Shown here piece by piece: positions 34,501 to 45,892 of a stretch of 64,000 nt of DNA (its first letter is position 1; each line of letters begins with the position of its first letter). A program made the position numbers and the translations under genes. The notes beneath the pieces are model-generated. The model had not been told where the DNA came from. It did not search any database and saw only the letters and a program-made list of their open reading frames with translations. This DNA is from Microstegium vimineum (lineage: Eukaryota > Streptophyta > Magnoliopsida > Poales > Poaceae), in contig CM039120.1 in NCBI GenBank assembly GCA_022036555.1, positions 17,624,350 to 17,688,349 on the forward strand, in the 5' to 3' direction.

Positions 34501-37500
34501 CACAGGTGAAGGCTGGTTTCTAAGGGCCCATTACAAAGCACGCAGTGATCTTGGTGTGGACACCGTCTCTTTTGTAGATTGTGCGCCGTGAGAATTTTAT
34601 CTTGCACTAAAATCCAGGCGAAGATCTTACATTTGTTATGCACTTGTGCTCTCCAAATCATGTCGCTATGGAAAAGACCGAAGGAGCCTTGGAATTGAAT
34701 CCGATAAGCTGAGCGAATGGAATAAGCGCCATCCGGGGTCCATCGCCAGGTGATGGAGTCCTGAACTCCCTGCTGTAGGTGTATATCCTGAATCCTTATC
34801 CATAGGGACACAAATTTTTCAATGTGGACAGCCGAGGCGATTCTCCCCCTTAGTGATCGCATCCAATTGTTATTCCTAAGTTCCTGTTGCACTATTCTGT
34901 TTTTTTCTGGAAATAAGCTGAAACAGATGTGGGGCTAGGTGCTTGGGGCAGACAATTTCTTTCACACCATATATACTTGCTCTTTGAAAAAAATTAGTAG
35001 CCAGAGGTTGAATAATATATCGCCACACACAAGCAGAGCAACATGTGCCACTAAGAGAGTATAGTAAAAAACCCTCTTGCTACTGAGTACGTTGCTAAAG
35101 AAAGGTGACATTGTCCAAAAATCTTGTCAAGAAATTTAAATAACATACTACTATTTTGTTGGCACATAAGTAAAGTGATAGATTTCTGAATGAGATAGAT
35201 AAAAATTATCAACAGGATAAGTGCTGCAGCAGTAACTTCACTACCTACACAATATAGGATTTTAAAAAAGCACTCCATTTCTTAAAGACCAGAACCAGAA
35301 CTCAATACTAAACAATATAGAATGAGAACAACATACTGCTATTGTTAGCATGAACTGCTAATCTGTTACACTACTATGCAACTCAATGAACACCTTGATC
35401 ATAATGTTGAAACCTAAAAGGCACATGAAAGTGAATGCAGCATCTTATCTTCCAGTAAATGAAGAAGGGCAAAACATTTACCTTAACTGGATTATCAGGA
35501 GCTTTGGAGGAGCTACGATTCTTTTGTCTCACAAATATCTGCACCAAAGAAATTATTTCATTCAGCAGGCATAATACACAAGTCCAGAACAAGAAATTCT
35601 CAAATATCATGAGCAACTAACAATTTAAGACAACCAATAGCATTATATAAATTGAGCAAACAGTTTTATGAGCAGGACAGCTGCATGAAATTTCATTAAG
35701 AAAATTAAATGGAGAAAAATCTTTCTTGCTTGTGTGATCAAAGGAAAAGCAAACTAAATTGGCAACAGACCTTTGTGACAATAAAATGCTCAGACTTCAG
35801 AATCTTTATCGAACCTGCTTTGGCAGTACTGAGAGCAGACATCAACTTTAGGCCCCAGCAAGGTAAAAAATGTCATTGTCTCGTGTCAATACAGTCAAAA
35901 CAACTCCTTTATCTAATACTGATTCCTTGAAGGCATTTCATGTCCTTCATTACTAAAAAATTTTCATTAGATTGTTATGGCTGCTGTGTTTGTGGTATGG
36001 CAGCAATGGAGTGAGCGGCGAGCTTCGACTATGCAGATTGTAATCTTGGCCAAGGTTGGAGCGAGGTTTCCCCCTCAGCTCGTTATTTTGTTGAAGAAGA
36101 GCAGATAGAGATTAGGCTAATTCATTCTTGATTATTTCTGTTTGGCCGAGTGGCTTACATAGGCCTCCGGCCAGCTCTCAAACAAACTCCTAAATTTAAT
36201 CTCTTATTCCTTAATTCTCTCAAATTGCTATCCTTCCTAGCTAAGTCCTAGACCTGCCTGTCTGGCATGATCAGCCACTGTTGTTGACTGATGTGGTCGC
36301 TATCCCCTTACTGCGCCTTGTGAAGGACTTGCCCCACATGACAAGATTAAGATAAAAATAAACCATTTCATGCCATGTCAATCTTCACTAAATAGATGAT
36401 AAAAAGAACTATTGATTTATGCCTTACAAATCATAAAAGGAAATTAAAAAAATGGATTTGAAACAAATTTTGCAATTAAAAGGTGTAATGAAAAAATACC
36501 TGATGCATTGATTTACAAGGAAGAAAGCGCTTTTGGATTGCTGCCCAGTCATTATTATATTCCAGAATTCCTAGAGCTAATAATCTGCAAGCAGATAATA
36601 TAGTATGAAATTAACCATGAAAAGAAGTGGCAGACATCATATCAACTATGGAGAGCATTAATGACGTCCTGTAGGCAAGTGGTAATAACAACAAAGCAAA
36701 CTATGATACAGTTAACCATACAAAAGGAGGCGATCTTGAGGAAAGTTGAAAAAAGGATGAATGGGATAGCTGTGATACAGCAGATGAGGAAGTTAACACA
36801 CAACTTGCATAACCAACACCACTAATACAGAAACAAAACTAGTATGCAGCACAGCAGAAACTAAGTATTCAGATTTCTTGATGTTCTTTGTTTTTTAGTT
36901 AAGAAGGCAAGGAAGCATGCACAACTAATATTTCAAAAAAAAATATTGGAGATGTAAAACACACCTGTCCTCTGCATCAGTGAAAAGCACTCTACTGGCC
37001 ATAGCTGAAGGAGGTGGCTTATGAGGAAAGAGTGCAAAATTGAAAAGTGAAAAGAATTTCTGTGCTAATCTTGCAATGCCAGCAGGAACAAGAGCAACTG
37101 TATCCTTTTTAATATTCTCAAGCAGGGTAGCAGCCAACGATTTCTTCTGCTGCAACTGCCCAGATGAAGGAGATGATGCTGTAGGCACACTTTTTGATCT
37201 ATCTTGAGAAACATTATTCACTTGTTTGTCACTGTTAATCACTGGTGAAGGAAACAGGGGCTCTTTCCTGCGAGTTTTGTCAGCAGTGCCATCCACATGA
37301 CTTTTTCTATACTTCACGACAGCTGTAATCTCAATATGAAAGCAAAGTTACAAATCAAGTGGTGACAACAAAATAAGCAAAGCAAAAAAAATTGACCCAT
37401 GTACCAATCTTAAACTTACCAGTTGCGACATCACTTAAATAGTCGAGGGCTAACTCAAGCGGTGCGACATCAAGGATGGATATCATAGGACTCTTAATTA

Positions 37501-38680
37501 ACGGAATCCATTGGTATTCCAAATTTTCAGAAGAAACAAAACTAGATGATAGATGCTGGGATTCAAAGAAGATATGCCGTTGAGGACCACTCCTGGCCAA
37601 TGCTTGATCACGAGCGCCAACCAACTCAACTATCATCTTTTTTACATTATTGGCCACATCTTGTCTAGATGAATCAAGAACACATAGGGAAAATGTTTGG
37701 ATAAGGAGCTGAACATGCTCATATATCAACACTTGCAGTTGCCCGAGTTGCTGGTCAGTAAATCCACATGCTAAAGGTGCACGCGTTAGTGAAACCAAGG
37801 ATGAAGGAAAAAGGGCATTCTGGGTAGGATATTGCCATCCAAAAGCATGCGCAGGAGTCACCAATGCAGATGGAATATATGGCACAATTGGTCTTAAATG
37901 AGTTTTACTGGATTCCTGACGACAGCGACCTGCCCCAGAGAACTCGGTTAATGTCCGCCTCTGCCTAGTCTGAGGCCTACGGCCATCTTTCTCTTTTCTA
38001 TGATTTTTGTCGTCATAGTTCTCAACATTTTCATCACCATCACTTTCTAGGGCCTCCTCAATCTCGAGCTCAAAGTCTGCATCATTATCATCTTCATCTT
38101 GGTTTTCGTCACCCTGGAATGCCTGTGTGTCATTGCCAACACCAGACAGGACAGCAGCAAGAAACTTGCGGTATTCCTCTTCTTCATCAACATTTTGCAG
38201 ACCACTATCGTCATCTGATTCCTGGAGAAAGGTCTCCAATTCCTCAAGTGAATAGTTTTCTAGTGAGTATCTTGCCCTCGTTCGTCTGCAAATTGCATCT
38301 TCCTCACTAATTTCGAGAGATAGGTGATGAGGGTTTTGCACTGTTGGAGAGCAAGCAGATTCACTTGCTAAAACATCTTTTTCCAATCCATTCAAGTGAC
38401 CTTCATCATTCTCAAGATTAACCTGGGTAGACTTTTCTTCTGGAAATATTTCGTTAACATCTTGTGACAACAATCTATTTTGAGGAAGTGCACTGTCACT
38501 TGTATTTTCATTAACTGCAGTATTCTGCAGATATGTCTGACTACTTGGTCGATTTTCAGAACTATGTTCCTCGCATTCTGCTTCTGAGGTAAGGTTTGAT
38601 GAGGTCTCAGACGGAGATCCTTCCCTAAGGAAAGGGTTAAAATCTATGTCATCCTCCTCCACGTCGTCATCAACTTCCAT
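31520..38680 (-). CDS. GON4L-like Myb/SANT-domain nuclear protein, eight coding exons
   Basis: Exons by splice sites and frame: 38680-37420, 37322-36965, 36584-36500, 35538-35482, 33862-33803, 33719-33507, 33410-32127 and 31840-31520, all with GT...AG introns and joining in frame to 1212 codons plus TGA. Residues 1-250 are acidic and Ser-rich. Around 330-370 is a GFTDQQLGQLQ...EHVQLL block like the conserved segment of animal GON4L/YARP. Two SANT/Myb-like units follow, at about 530-570 (RVLFTDAED, EYNNDWAAIQKRF) and 597-640 (LTVEEK, IFKNDWTSVWRFV). The C-terminal half is low complexity with acidic runs. Plant relatives are annotated as homeodomain-like or GON-4-like proteins; animal GON4L acts in transcriptional repression, so a chromatin role is inferred. 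All exons look intact. Confidence 0.8.
34029..34960 (-). mobile_element. 5'-truncated L1-type LINE in intron 4 of the GON4L-like gene
   Basis: The insert 34041-34948 is flanked by CAGACAATTTCT on both sides (34029-34040 and 34949-34960), a 12-bp target duplication. A T-run at about 34043-34054 is the poly(A) tail of a minus-sense element. The frame 34892-34377 contains the zinc-binding domain found C-terminal to LINE reverse transcriptase (WRWTPDGAYSIRSAYR, HNKCKIFAWILV, CPHQDHCVLCNG, HLCLCCPF), and a further frame (34503-34258) its C-terminal end. RT and endonuclease are gone through 5' truncation. It is in the same sense as the host gene. Confidence 0.9.
35539..36499 (-). other. Intron 3 of the GON4L-like gene with an unclassified insert
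   Basis: The intron is 961 bp. From about 35960 to 36330 the base composition changes to a GC-richer block with phrases such as TGGCCGAGTGGCTTACATAGG and CTGGCATGATCAGCCACTG, which resemble a transposable element fragment (LTR-like), but no ends or target duplication were found. No coding frame is present. Confidence 0.35.
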
Positions 38681-39297
38681 AATTGATGTTGCGATAGTGA
38701 TTTAATCGAAACAGTAGGATCTAGTAAAGGGGCATGCGTGTACACATGTACACCCAATAAGTTATGCAAAAAGTTAGAAGTTAGTACGTATCAAATAGCC
38801 AAATAGCTTCAGGTTAGAGTTTGAGAACTCAATTTCAGTTTCGCACAGCAGAAAGGAAAGAGAAGGGGGTGGGAATACCTCGTGAGCGCTCTTCGCCGGC
38901 GAAGAGAGAGACGAAGGCCTCGGCACCTGGCGTAGGGCGGCGGCGGCAGTATCCCACCCAGTCGTTGCAGGAGGGGGGGGGGGGGAGGGGGGGAGGGTGG
39001 GGGGTGGGGGGCGGCGAGCGCGCGGTGAGAGGGATGGTGATGATGCGCTGCGGCGCCGAGAACGAAGGAGGTAGACGGAAAGGGGGAGTAGAGGACGGTT
39101 GAGTTCCAGATGGGTTTTTTTTCAATTTGCCACTCCATCTTTACCAAGTTTACATTAATTTTTACGTATATAATTTTTCTATAAATTTGTTAGATATAAG
39201 ATATATACTAGCAAAAGTGTTTGTCCGTGGTAACGGGAGGAAAGAAAGTTATCAAACGCTAACAGGATATCATGACAAGAGTATGCATATTATTTAG
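38681..39297. promoter_or_regulatory. 5' UTR and promoter region of the GON4L-like gene
   Basis: A 5' UTR intron is likely: the minus strand has a donor GAG|GTATTCCC at about 38879 and an acceptor-like CTAG near 38716. Upstream of it (38880-39110) is a GC-rich block with a G-rich run on the plus strand (38969-39013, mostly G with single A or T breaks), which can form G-quadruplex DNA. No TATA box stands out. Confidence 0.45.
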
Positions 39298-39842
39298 GAT
39301 TAAGTCCATTTTGACACCTCAATCGTTCGCTTGTACCACTCTACCTATCAAAACCGTACACTTTTGGCCCCTTGAACCGCTTGGCTTGGTTTGCGTCTGT
39401 TTCAGAGTGGTTTTGACCTGCCACGCTGGCAGCGACCGCCACGGTGGCAGCGACCGGCATGTCGGATGCTGCGCGCGGGTGAGAAACGGCCCGACCCACG
39501 CTGCTCGCACTCTCCCCCTCTCACTTCGTCTCTCCAAACCCTAGGTGACGAACTCACCCCGCCGCCGTCGCATCCTCGCCGCCGCCCGTTGCTAGCGCGT
39601 CCTCGCCGCCGCCCGTCGCATCCTCGCCGTCGTCGTCGCCGCGCGTGTCGGAGAACATCATCACCGCTAGCGCATCCTCGTCGTCGAACTCGCATGGGCT
39701 TGAAGGATTGAATCCAAGACGACAAGGACCAAAACAACAAGGTACGATTGGATCCATCTCCTGCGCCCCTAGTAGTTCATGTTGGTTAGCAAATGAACCT
39801 AGAATCTGTAGCCCTGAGCCTATATCCTATTATGTGTTGTAG

Positions 39843-42270
39843 GAATGGATCCGTTGGAATTTCTTGTTGTTCGTTTCATTTTGATGGTGAGTTTTTCAAT
39901 GATGGGAAGGAGCTGCATTATTTGGGTGAGCATAAGATGATGTCTTTCATTGAGTGTGATAAAATGTCACTGCCTGAAGTGATTGGCCATCTTAAGGACC
40001 ACTACAATGCAACAGACCTAGTGCTTCTTCATTGGTTGTTTCCTGGCAAGGAATTAGGCAATGGGCTCAGAGTTTTGGTAGATGATAAGGCATGTATGGA
40101 CATGACTGAGTGTGTTACTGATGGAGGGGTTGCAGATATTTTTGTTGTGCTTATTCAAGTCAATGCTGATGATATGGATGTTGGGAGGAGGAGGATGTGG
40201 AAGACAAGTGTAGTGACTGGGAGAAAGGTGCTGATGAGGAGGAGGATGAGCTGGAGGATGCGGACACAGATGTTGTTACTTCTCAATTGAAGAAAACATC
40301 ATCTCTAGAAATAATCAAGGACTTAGAAAAAATTTCTAAGTATTCCAAATGGATTAGAGGGAAGGATATTGGAGATAGGTTTGTTAAGTCAAAGGAGGCA
40401 CTTATGTAAGAAGAAGTGTCAGTTCATGAAGAGGCTCCTCTTTAGATGGAGGTCAGTTCAGATAGGGATGCTAGTGACAAAGATTACTTGCCTGGTGATG
40501 AAGAGAGTAGTGAAGATGATGAAGAGGTAGTGCAGATTAGAGCTAAGCTAAAGGAGTTGAAGAAGAAATTGAAAGTCACAAACATGTTGGTGATTGATGA
40601 AGAAGGACATGAAGTGGATGTGGACAACTTGATGGCATCCAATCCATGTGCTACTAATGTCAATGATGAGGATTGTGATTCTAGTTGTATGGATAGTGAT
40701 GAGGAAGATGACTCATATGATGAATCACCTACCCAAGTTTGATGACAAGGCTGTAGTACCAAGTTTCTGTGTTGGCATGGCCTTTAGTGACAAAGCAACA
40801 TTTAGAGAGGCTATCATCAAGTATGGCCTTGCAGAAAGAAAGGTGGTGAAGTTTGTGAAGAATGAAGGAAATAAGTGTAGAGTAGTCTGTTCATGGCCAA
40901 ATTGCCCTTAGGTTATGCATCTGTCCAAGACATCTAGGTCACAGAGTTGGCAGATAGCCACATGCAAAGATGTGCACACATGCCCAAGTTTTTGTGTTGG
41001 CATGGCCTTTAGTGACAAAGCAACATTTAGAGAGGTTGTCATCAAGTATGGCCTTGCATAAAGAAATGTGGTGAAGTTTGTGAAGAATGAAGGCAATAAG
41101 TCTAGAGTAGTCTGTTCATGGCCAAATTGCCCTTAGGTTATGCATCTGTCCAAGACATCTAGGTCACAGAGTTGGCAGATAGCAACATGCAAAGATGTGC
41201 ACACATGCCCACAAAAGGAAGGACAATTCTTTGGTGATAGCAAGGAGAATAGCAGACAAGTATGAGAAGTTTATTAAGGCTAACCCTCAATGGTCTATCC
41301 ACAGTCTGAGAGAAACAATTCAGGAAGAGATGTTTTCAGATGTTAGTATTTCAAAGATCAAGAGAGCCAAGTCAATTGTCATGTAGAGGATGTATGATGC
41401 AACTAAGGGGGAGTATGCCATGGTGTTTGACTACCAACTGGAATTGCTCAGAAGCAATCCTGGGAGCACTGTTGTGGTGAAGCTAGACACTGAGGAAACA
41501 AAACCGACCTTCATGAGGTTTTATGTCTGCTTTGAAGCTTGCAAAAAGGGATTTCTGGCTGGTTGTAGAAAAGTGATTGGTCTAGATGGTTGTTTCTTTA
41601 AGGGATTGACCAATGGGAAGTTGTTAAGGTGTATGTAGAGTGTGCAAAGGCATAGGACACAACAGGAGTACTTGTAGCAGGAGGACATGTTCAAGGAATG
41701 GTGGAGGCAATGGTGCTGCATCTCAGTCTACTAGAGGCAATGCTGCTGCATCTCAGACTACTAGAGGCAATGCTGGTGCACATCAGTCAGGGAATACAAG
41801 TGCTGGTGCATCACAAGTTGGTTCTGCATCTCAATCTACTAGAAGAAGTAGTGCATCAAGAGGTAGTGCAATGAACTTGGGGCAGTCCTCTCAGATATTA
41901 GTTCAGTGCAAAGTAAGTTCCAAAAATGCACCATGTCATACTTTAGTTCATATTGTTTAGCATCCTATTGTTTACTAAGTACTACATGTTATTTCAGGGT
42001 GGTCCAAGACATATGTCTTCATCAACAAAAGTGAAGACATCTCTAAAGTATGGAGCTCAAGCAAAGCTCACCCTAGAGGCAAGTGCACCGGGTTTGGCTG
42101 GAAAGCATTGTAAAGCAACCCTCCAAGTTTTAGGTCCATCAGCCTCCAAGGTTACTATATCGGCTAGAGGAGCAACCACCAAGAAGCGAAAGAGGCAAGG
42201 AGGACCAAGGAATGACAAGGAAGCCAGTACATGTACCTTTTTGCTAAAAGAACCAGATCCTTCAACCTGA
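39843..42270 (+). pseudogene. MULE transposase remnant (PB1-like, MuDR, zinc knuckle)
   Basis: An acceptor TTGTAG|GAATGG precedes ATG at 39845 (MDPLEFLVVRF). A one-base loss near 39876 shifts the frame into the PB1-like domain (FHFDGEFFNDGKELHYLG, LLHWLFPGKELGNGLR). Further frames cover the acidic linker (40446-40742), the MuDR domain (MAFSDKATFREAIIKYGLAE, CRVVCSWPNCP), and the transposase N-part ending GLDGCFFKGLTNGKLL. After the deletion comes CRVCKGIGHNRSTC. An intron 41913-41997 (GTAAGT...TTTCAG) joins the Lys/Gly-rich C-terminus. The missing DDE core means no activity. Confidence 0.75.
40761..41210 (+). repeat. 225-bp tandem duplication in the MuDR domain
   Basis: 40761-40985 and 40986-41210 are near-identical copies of exactly 225 bp, 75 codons. 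Both carry the same in-frame TAG (40909-40911 and 41134-41136), where related proteins have Trp. The second copy has an additional nonsense change (GCATAAAGA versus GCAGAAAGA). Confidence 0.92.
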
Positions 42271-42687
42271 TCTATGCATGTGTTTGTGTCAAATTTGAAG
42301 AGATATTTGAAGTATTGTAATAAACTCTATGTGCCTGTGTGTGGCTAGAACTATTGTACTGAACTACTGTCTGTTCTATGTGTGTGCAACTTAAACTGTT
42401 GTCCAATTTACCCATTATGTATTGAACTATGTGTGTGGTTGTTATCAATTCAGTTCTGTTATCATTTGTGGTTGTTCTTAGTTCTGTTACTTCTCAAATG
42501 TTATCAAATTGCACCACCACTCACAGTTTGGTTGTTCTCAGTTCTGTTATCAAATTGCACACTGCATACATTGTCCAAAGAAACAGATGTGTTACTTCTC
42601 AAAAATTGCACAATTCACAAAGAAACAGTTCTGTTTTGCATTAAGCCAAGTCACCAACACATAGTACACAGATACATAGTAGGATCC
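42271..42687. other. Stretch without recognisable genes
   Basis: It contains several imperfect repeats of the phrases TTCTGTTAT and GTTACTTCTCAAA and no credible ORF. It is probably 3' sequence of the MULE. GATCC at 42683-42687 would be one half of the target duplication of the following insertion. Confidence 0.4.
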
Positions 42688-44277
42688 TGTTGACATCTCT
42701 TAACGTCGTTACCAAAAGTAGATTAATTTCTATTCCTAATAACGACGCCAAAAATAGTTAACCACCTCTCATGCCACTTAAGCCAAGTTGTCATCCCCAG
42801 CATGGCAAAGAGATGCGGTATTGAAATATGCAATTGCTCCTAAATATATAAATGTGTTTCTGCAAGCGCATAGTTTATACTGAAGTAGCATTTTAACCAG
42901 GAGTATTCCAGGTATCGTTATTTATATTTTTATAGTAATGAGTATCACTGCATGTGTAATGGAGAGTTTTCATCTATCTCTCTCAATACAGGATAAATGT
43001 CACATAAGATATAAATAATGAACGAATAGTGACAAAAGATAAATATTGATCAGTATATATATAGCCACATAAGATAATGATAAGCACCTCAACAGATATT
43101 CTAGCAAGTCATTAGCATGGAATTAGGACGAACTACAATGATGTTTCCTAAGTCATTCTTAACTATACAGTCTAGCATATTATGATTAGTGCAATTATAC
43201 TTGGCAATCATGGCGAGATAAGATTATAATCATGCATAGTGAGATTACTAAGGAAGATGAGAAACATAGCAATCATTTCCCCGTAATGGTTCTGCTCTGC
43301 CTGCCCTATAAACAGGAGGGGGACTACAAAGGACTCAACAGGACTGTCACTCCCGCGATCTACCTCTTGATTCGGAATATAGGGTACAATCACAGATAAA
43401 TACAGTCTAGACACCACGCCTACACAATATCTGTCATTTACCCATAGTACTGATGGATAAACGCTATACGATTCTAAACATGGATATAGTTCAGATCTAA
43501 CTAAGCCAAGCATATAATCATAATAGACTAAGAACAATATAATTGAGAACATAATCGAATAGAGTAAAGTCATAAATAATATAATGAAGTAGAGCAAAGT
43601 CATATTCATAATATTGAAGAACAATGATAAACAAATGAAGAACTATAGAGAGAATTACCAAGAATCCTCTTGACAGATTCGGAAACCAATCGAAGATTCA
43701 CTCCTCCTAGTTCTAATCTTATGTAGCTAGGCTAAACTAGAGATCTAGTTGATGTGGTGGCTCTAGGGCTTGATCAGGGACTTCTCCTCTTGAGATGGAT
43801 ATTGAATAATGAAAATTAGGTCTTCTCCTTAGAGTCAGGGGGCCTTCCTTATATAGCCTCATCAAATGAACGTCGGTCGTCGGATCAAACCTTCCTTAAT
43901 GGAGGGATTAGATGCAACCTCAAAGGTGGTGCAGGGGGGATCCGCGAGGCAGAGCCTGATTGGCTCCTTCCCTAGGGCGGCCTCCCTGGGGGTAGGGCGG
44001 GCGCCCTTCCCCTGGGCCCGCTGGCCCTCTCGTTTCTTCCCGCGCCTTCTTAACCCTTTTAGAGTATTTTTTTTCCTGCGGATGATAATTATCTCTATGT
44101 AATCCTTACATGTGGGTCTATCCTCCATATTTCCTGATAACCACCTGCAGAAATAGACATTCACCAAAACTCATGGAATTCTATTAGTATAAACCCTATT
44201 TCTAGCTATTGGTTTCATTTAGATCCTTATCCTTGTTTAGTTGATGGTTGAATTTGGTGTTTAAGGACCGTCAACAA
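42688..44277 (-). repeat. 3' LTR of Athila-like element A (1590 bp)
   Basis: The edges TGTTGAC (42688) and GTCAACA (44277) form a 7-bp inverted repeat. A minus-strand TATA (CTATATAAG, 43848-43856) gives minus sense. To the right, 44278-44291 reads on the minus strand as AAGCTTGGAAGAGT, a polypurine tract just before the LTR, so this is the 3' LTR and the internal region lies to the right. The U3 half resembles the LTR at 44460 (opposite orientation), while the U5 half does not. Confidence 0.75.
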
Positions 44278-44459
44278 CTCTTCCAAGCTTACCTTTTGCT
44301 CGTCCCTGAGCAAAGATAGACTCAGTGATGGATCAGGAGTTGCTACAATGCTTTCATGCCTTAAAAGTGCACATGCTTTCAAATAAGATCTCATCTCTAG
44401 GTTAGATCAACTATCAAGACTTAAAACTTACTCATTTTACCTTCCACCATGGGGCTTGT
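44278..44459 (-). mobile_element. 3' internal end of Athila-like element A
   Basis: 182 bp of internal sequence beginning with the polypurine tract and a TTTTGCTCGTCCCTGAGCAAA phrase common in grass gypsy elements. It is cut at 44459 by the insertion of element B; CTTGT (44455-44459) would be half of B's target duplication. Confidence 0.65.
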
Positions 44460-45718
44460 TGTTGACGGTCCTTAAGTACCAATTTTAACCGTCAACTAAA
44501 CATGAAAAAGGATCCATATGCAATTCCCATCTAGATATAGGGGTGTTTACTAATGAAATTCCACAAGTTTTGGTGAATGCCTGTTTCTGCAGGGGGTTAT
44601 CAGGAAATACCAAGGAAAGGCCCACATGTCATGTTTACATAGAGATAATTATCAACCGCACAATTTTCTATACTCTAGAAGGTACCAGAAGACACGAGAA
44701 CGAACGGGAGGCGAAATGAGCCCAGAGTCAGGGCGCCTGCCCTGACTCCTAGGGCGCCCGCCCTGAGCCAACAGCCAATCAGGCTCAAGTTCGCGAATCG
44801 CGCTCCACCGCCTTCAGGATGAATCTAAACCCTTCATATAGGTCGGTTTGATCCAACAACCCACGTTCATTTGAGGAGGCTATATAAGCAAGGCCCCTGA
44901 CCCCCTAAGAAAACACCCCATTATCATAATTCATAGAGAGAGCAAAAGCTAGGGTTTGGAGATGAGAGGTGTCCCTCCAATGGATATCCTCTCTTCTCTA
45001 AACTAGAATAGATTTAGATAGAAGAGAGATGGAGAGCGAGGGAAGATTAGAGGAGATGCCGGCCTGTCGGTGCCTCCTCCAGTTGTATTTCGACATGATC
45101 AAGCTCTAATCAAGCTTTCTCCTGAGATCACTCTGGTAATCTACTTCTTATTTCATTGAGCAATTACTATTTCTAGTTTGCAACTCTTCTGAGTTCTTTA
45201 ATGTATAGGATGCTATAGGTTAGAGGAGTAGTATAGGTGTAAGCGCGATGCTTAGATCTAGATTACTTGTGAATGTCTCCTACATTCCGGACCCGTGGGT
45301 GTAGCGCGAAAGTGACAGTTCTGTTGTTACCTTTGTATCCCACATCCGTTTGTTTGACTCGCAGGACTGGCAACCTATGGTTAAGCACCCTCTGTGGTGT
45401 CTCTTTTCACGTGGTACGTCCCCAGATATAGATATATCTCCTTGAGATTAGAAGTAGAGAAGCCCCAGTTATCCTCTCTATTCTCTTATTATCGCCCCTA
45501 CATTAGATTGTTCTCCTTTACCTTTAACCTTGTTTTCACCTTATCTTGTTCTTACCATATACTTTATTTTCACCCACTTATCTTTTCTGGTTAAGTAAGA
45601 GCGTAGTTGATTCTCCCGTTTCCCTGTGGATTCGATATTTAAAACCCTTCTCGGGTGAAAGCTACAACGGTATCCATGCGCTTGCGGATTTGTCTATGTG
45701 CGTATAAAATACCCAACA
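44460..45718 (+). repeat. 5' LTR of element B (1259 bp)
   Basis: It starts TGTTGACGGTCC and ends ATACCCAACA, a TGTTG/CAACA inverted pair. The TATA (GCTATATAAGC) is at 44879-44889. The primer site follows seven bases after the LTR. The sequence includes an AT dinucleotide run just downstream (45797-45812). Confidence 0.88.
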
Positions 45719-45725
45719 AGCTTTC

Positions 45726-45742
45726 TGGCGCCGTTGCCGGGG
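45726..45742 (+). other. Primer binding site, tRNA-Asp type
   Basis: TGGCGCCGTTGCCGGGG is complementary to the 3' end of plant tRNA-Asp over 17 bases. This primer is used by Athila-like and some other gypsy elements. It fixes plus orientation. Confidence 0.88.
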
Positions 45743-45892
45743 AGACGGTTGCTGAGTTAACTACCAACTAGCTTAATCATTTATTTCAAAAATAAATATA
45801 TATATATATATCTTTATCATTTTCTTCTATCCTTTACTTTTATTCTTCACCTCATCTCTGCTATTCTTTCTTCTTACCTATTTCTTGATCTC

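Larger units (their letters stand above)
39298..42270 (+). mobile_element. Defective Mutator-like (MULE) element
   Basis: The left end region (from about 39298, GGATTAAGTCCATTTT) looks like grass MULE terminal inverted repeats; the right terminus was not found. Coding parts in order are a PB1-like N-terminal domain (39877-40150), an acidic linker, a MuDR DNA-binding domain (40741-41210, duplicated), the transposase start (41220-41630), a CCHC zinc knuckle (41634-41675), a Ser/Ala/Gly-rich tail and a last exon (41998-42270). The catalytic core and SWIM domain are deleted at 41630. It starts about 600 bp from the divergent GON4L-like gene. Confidence 0.75.

Noticed and set aside
39391..39842. 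Overlapping frames on both strands in the GC-rich block as a host gene
   Set aside because: The block is the 5' part of the MULE, repetitive in GCC/CGC codons on all frames, and only the exon after 39843 shows a known domain.
42688..43100. A plus-sense LTR starting TGTTGACATCTC at 42688
   Set aside because: The TATA box (43848-43856) and the polypurine tract at 44278 support one minus-sense LTR covering 42688-44277.
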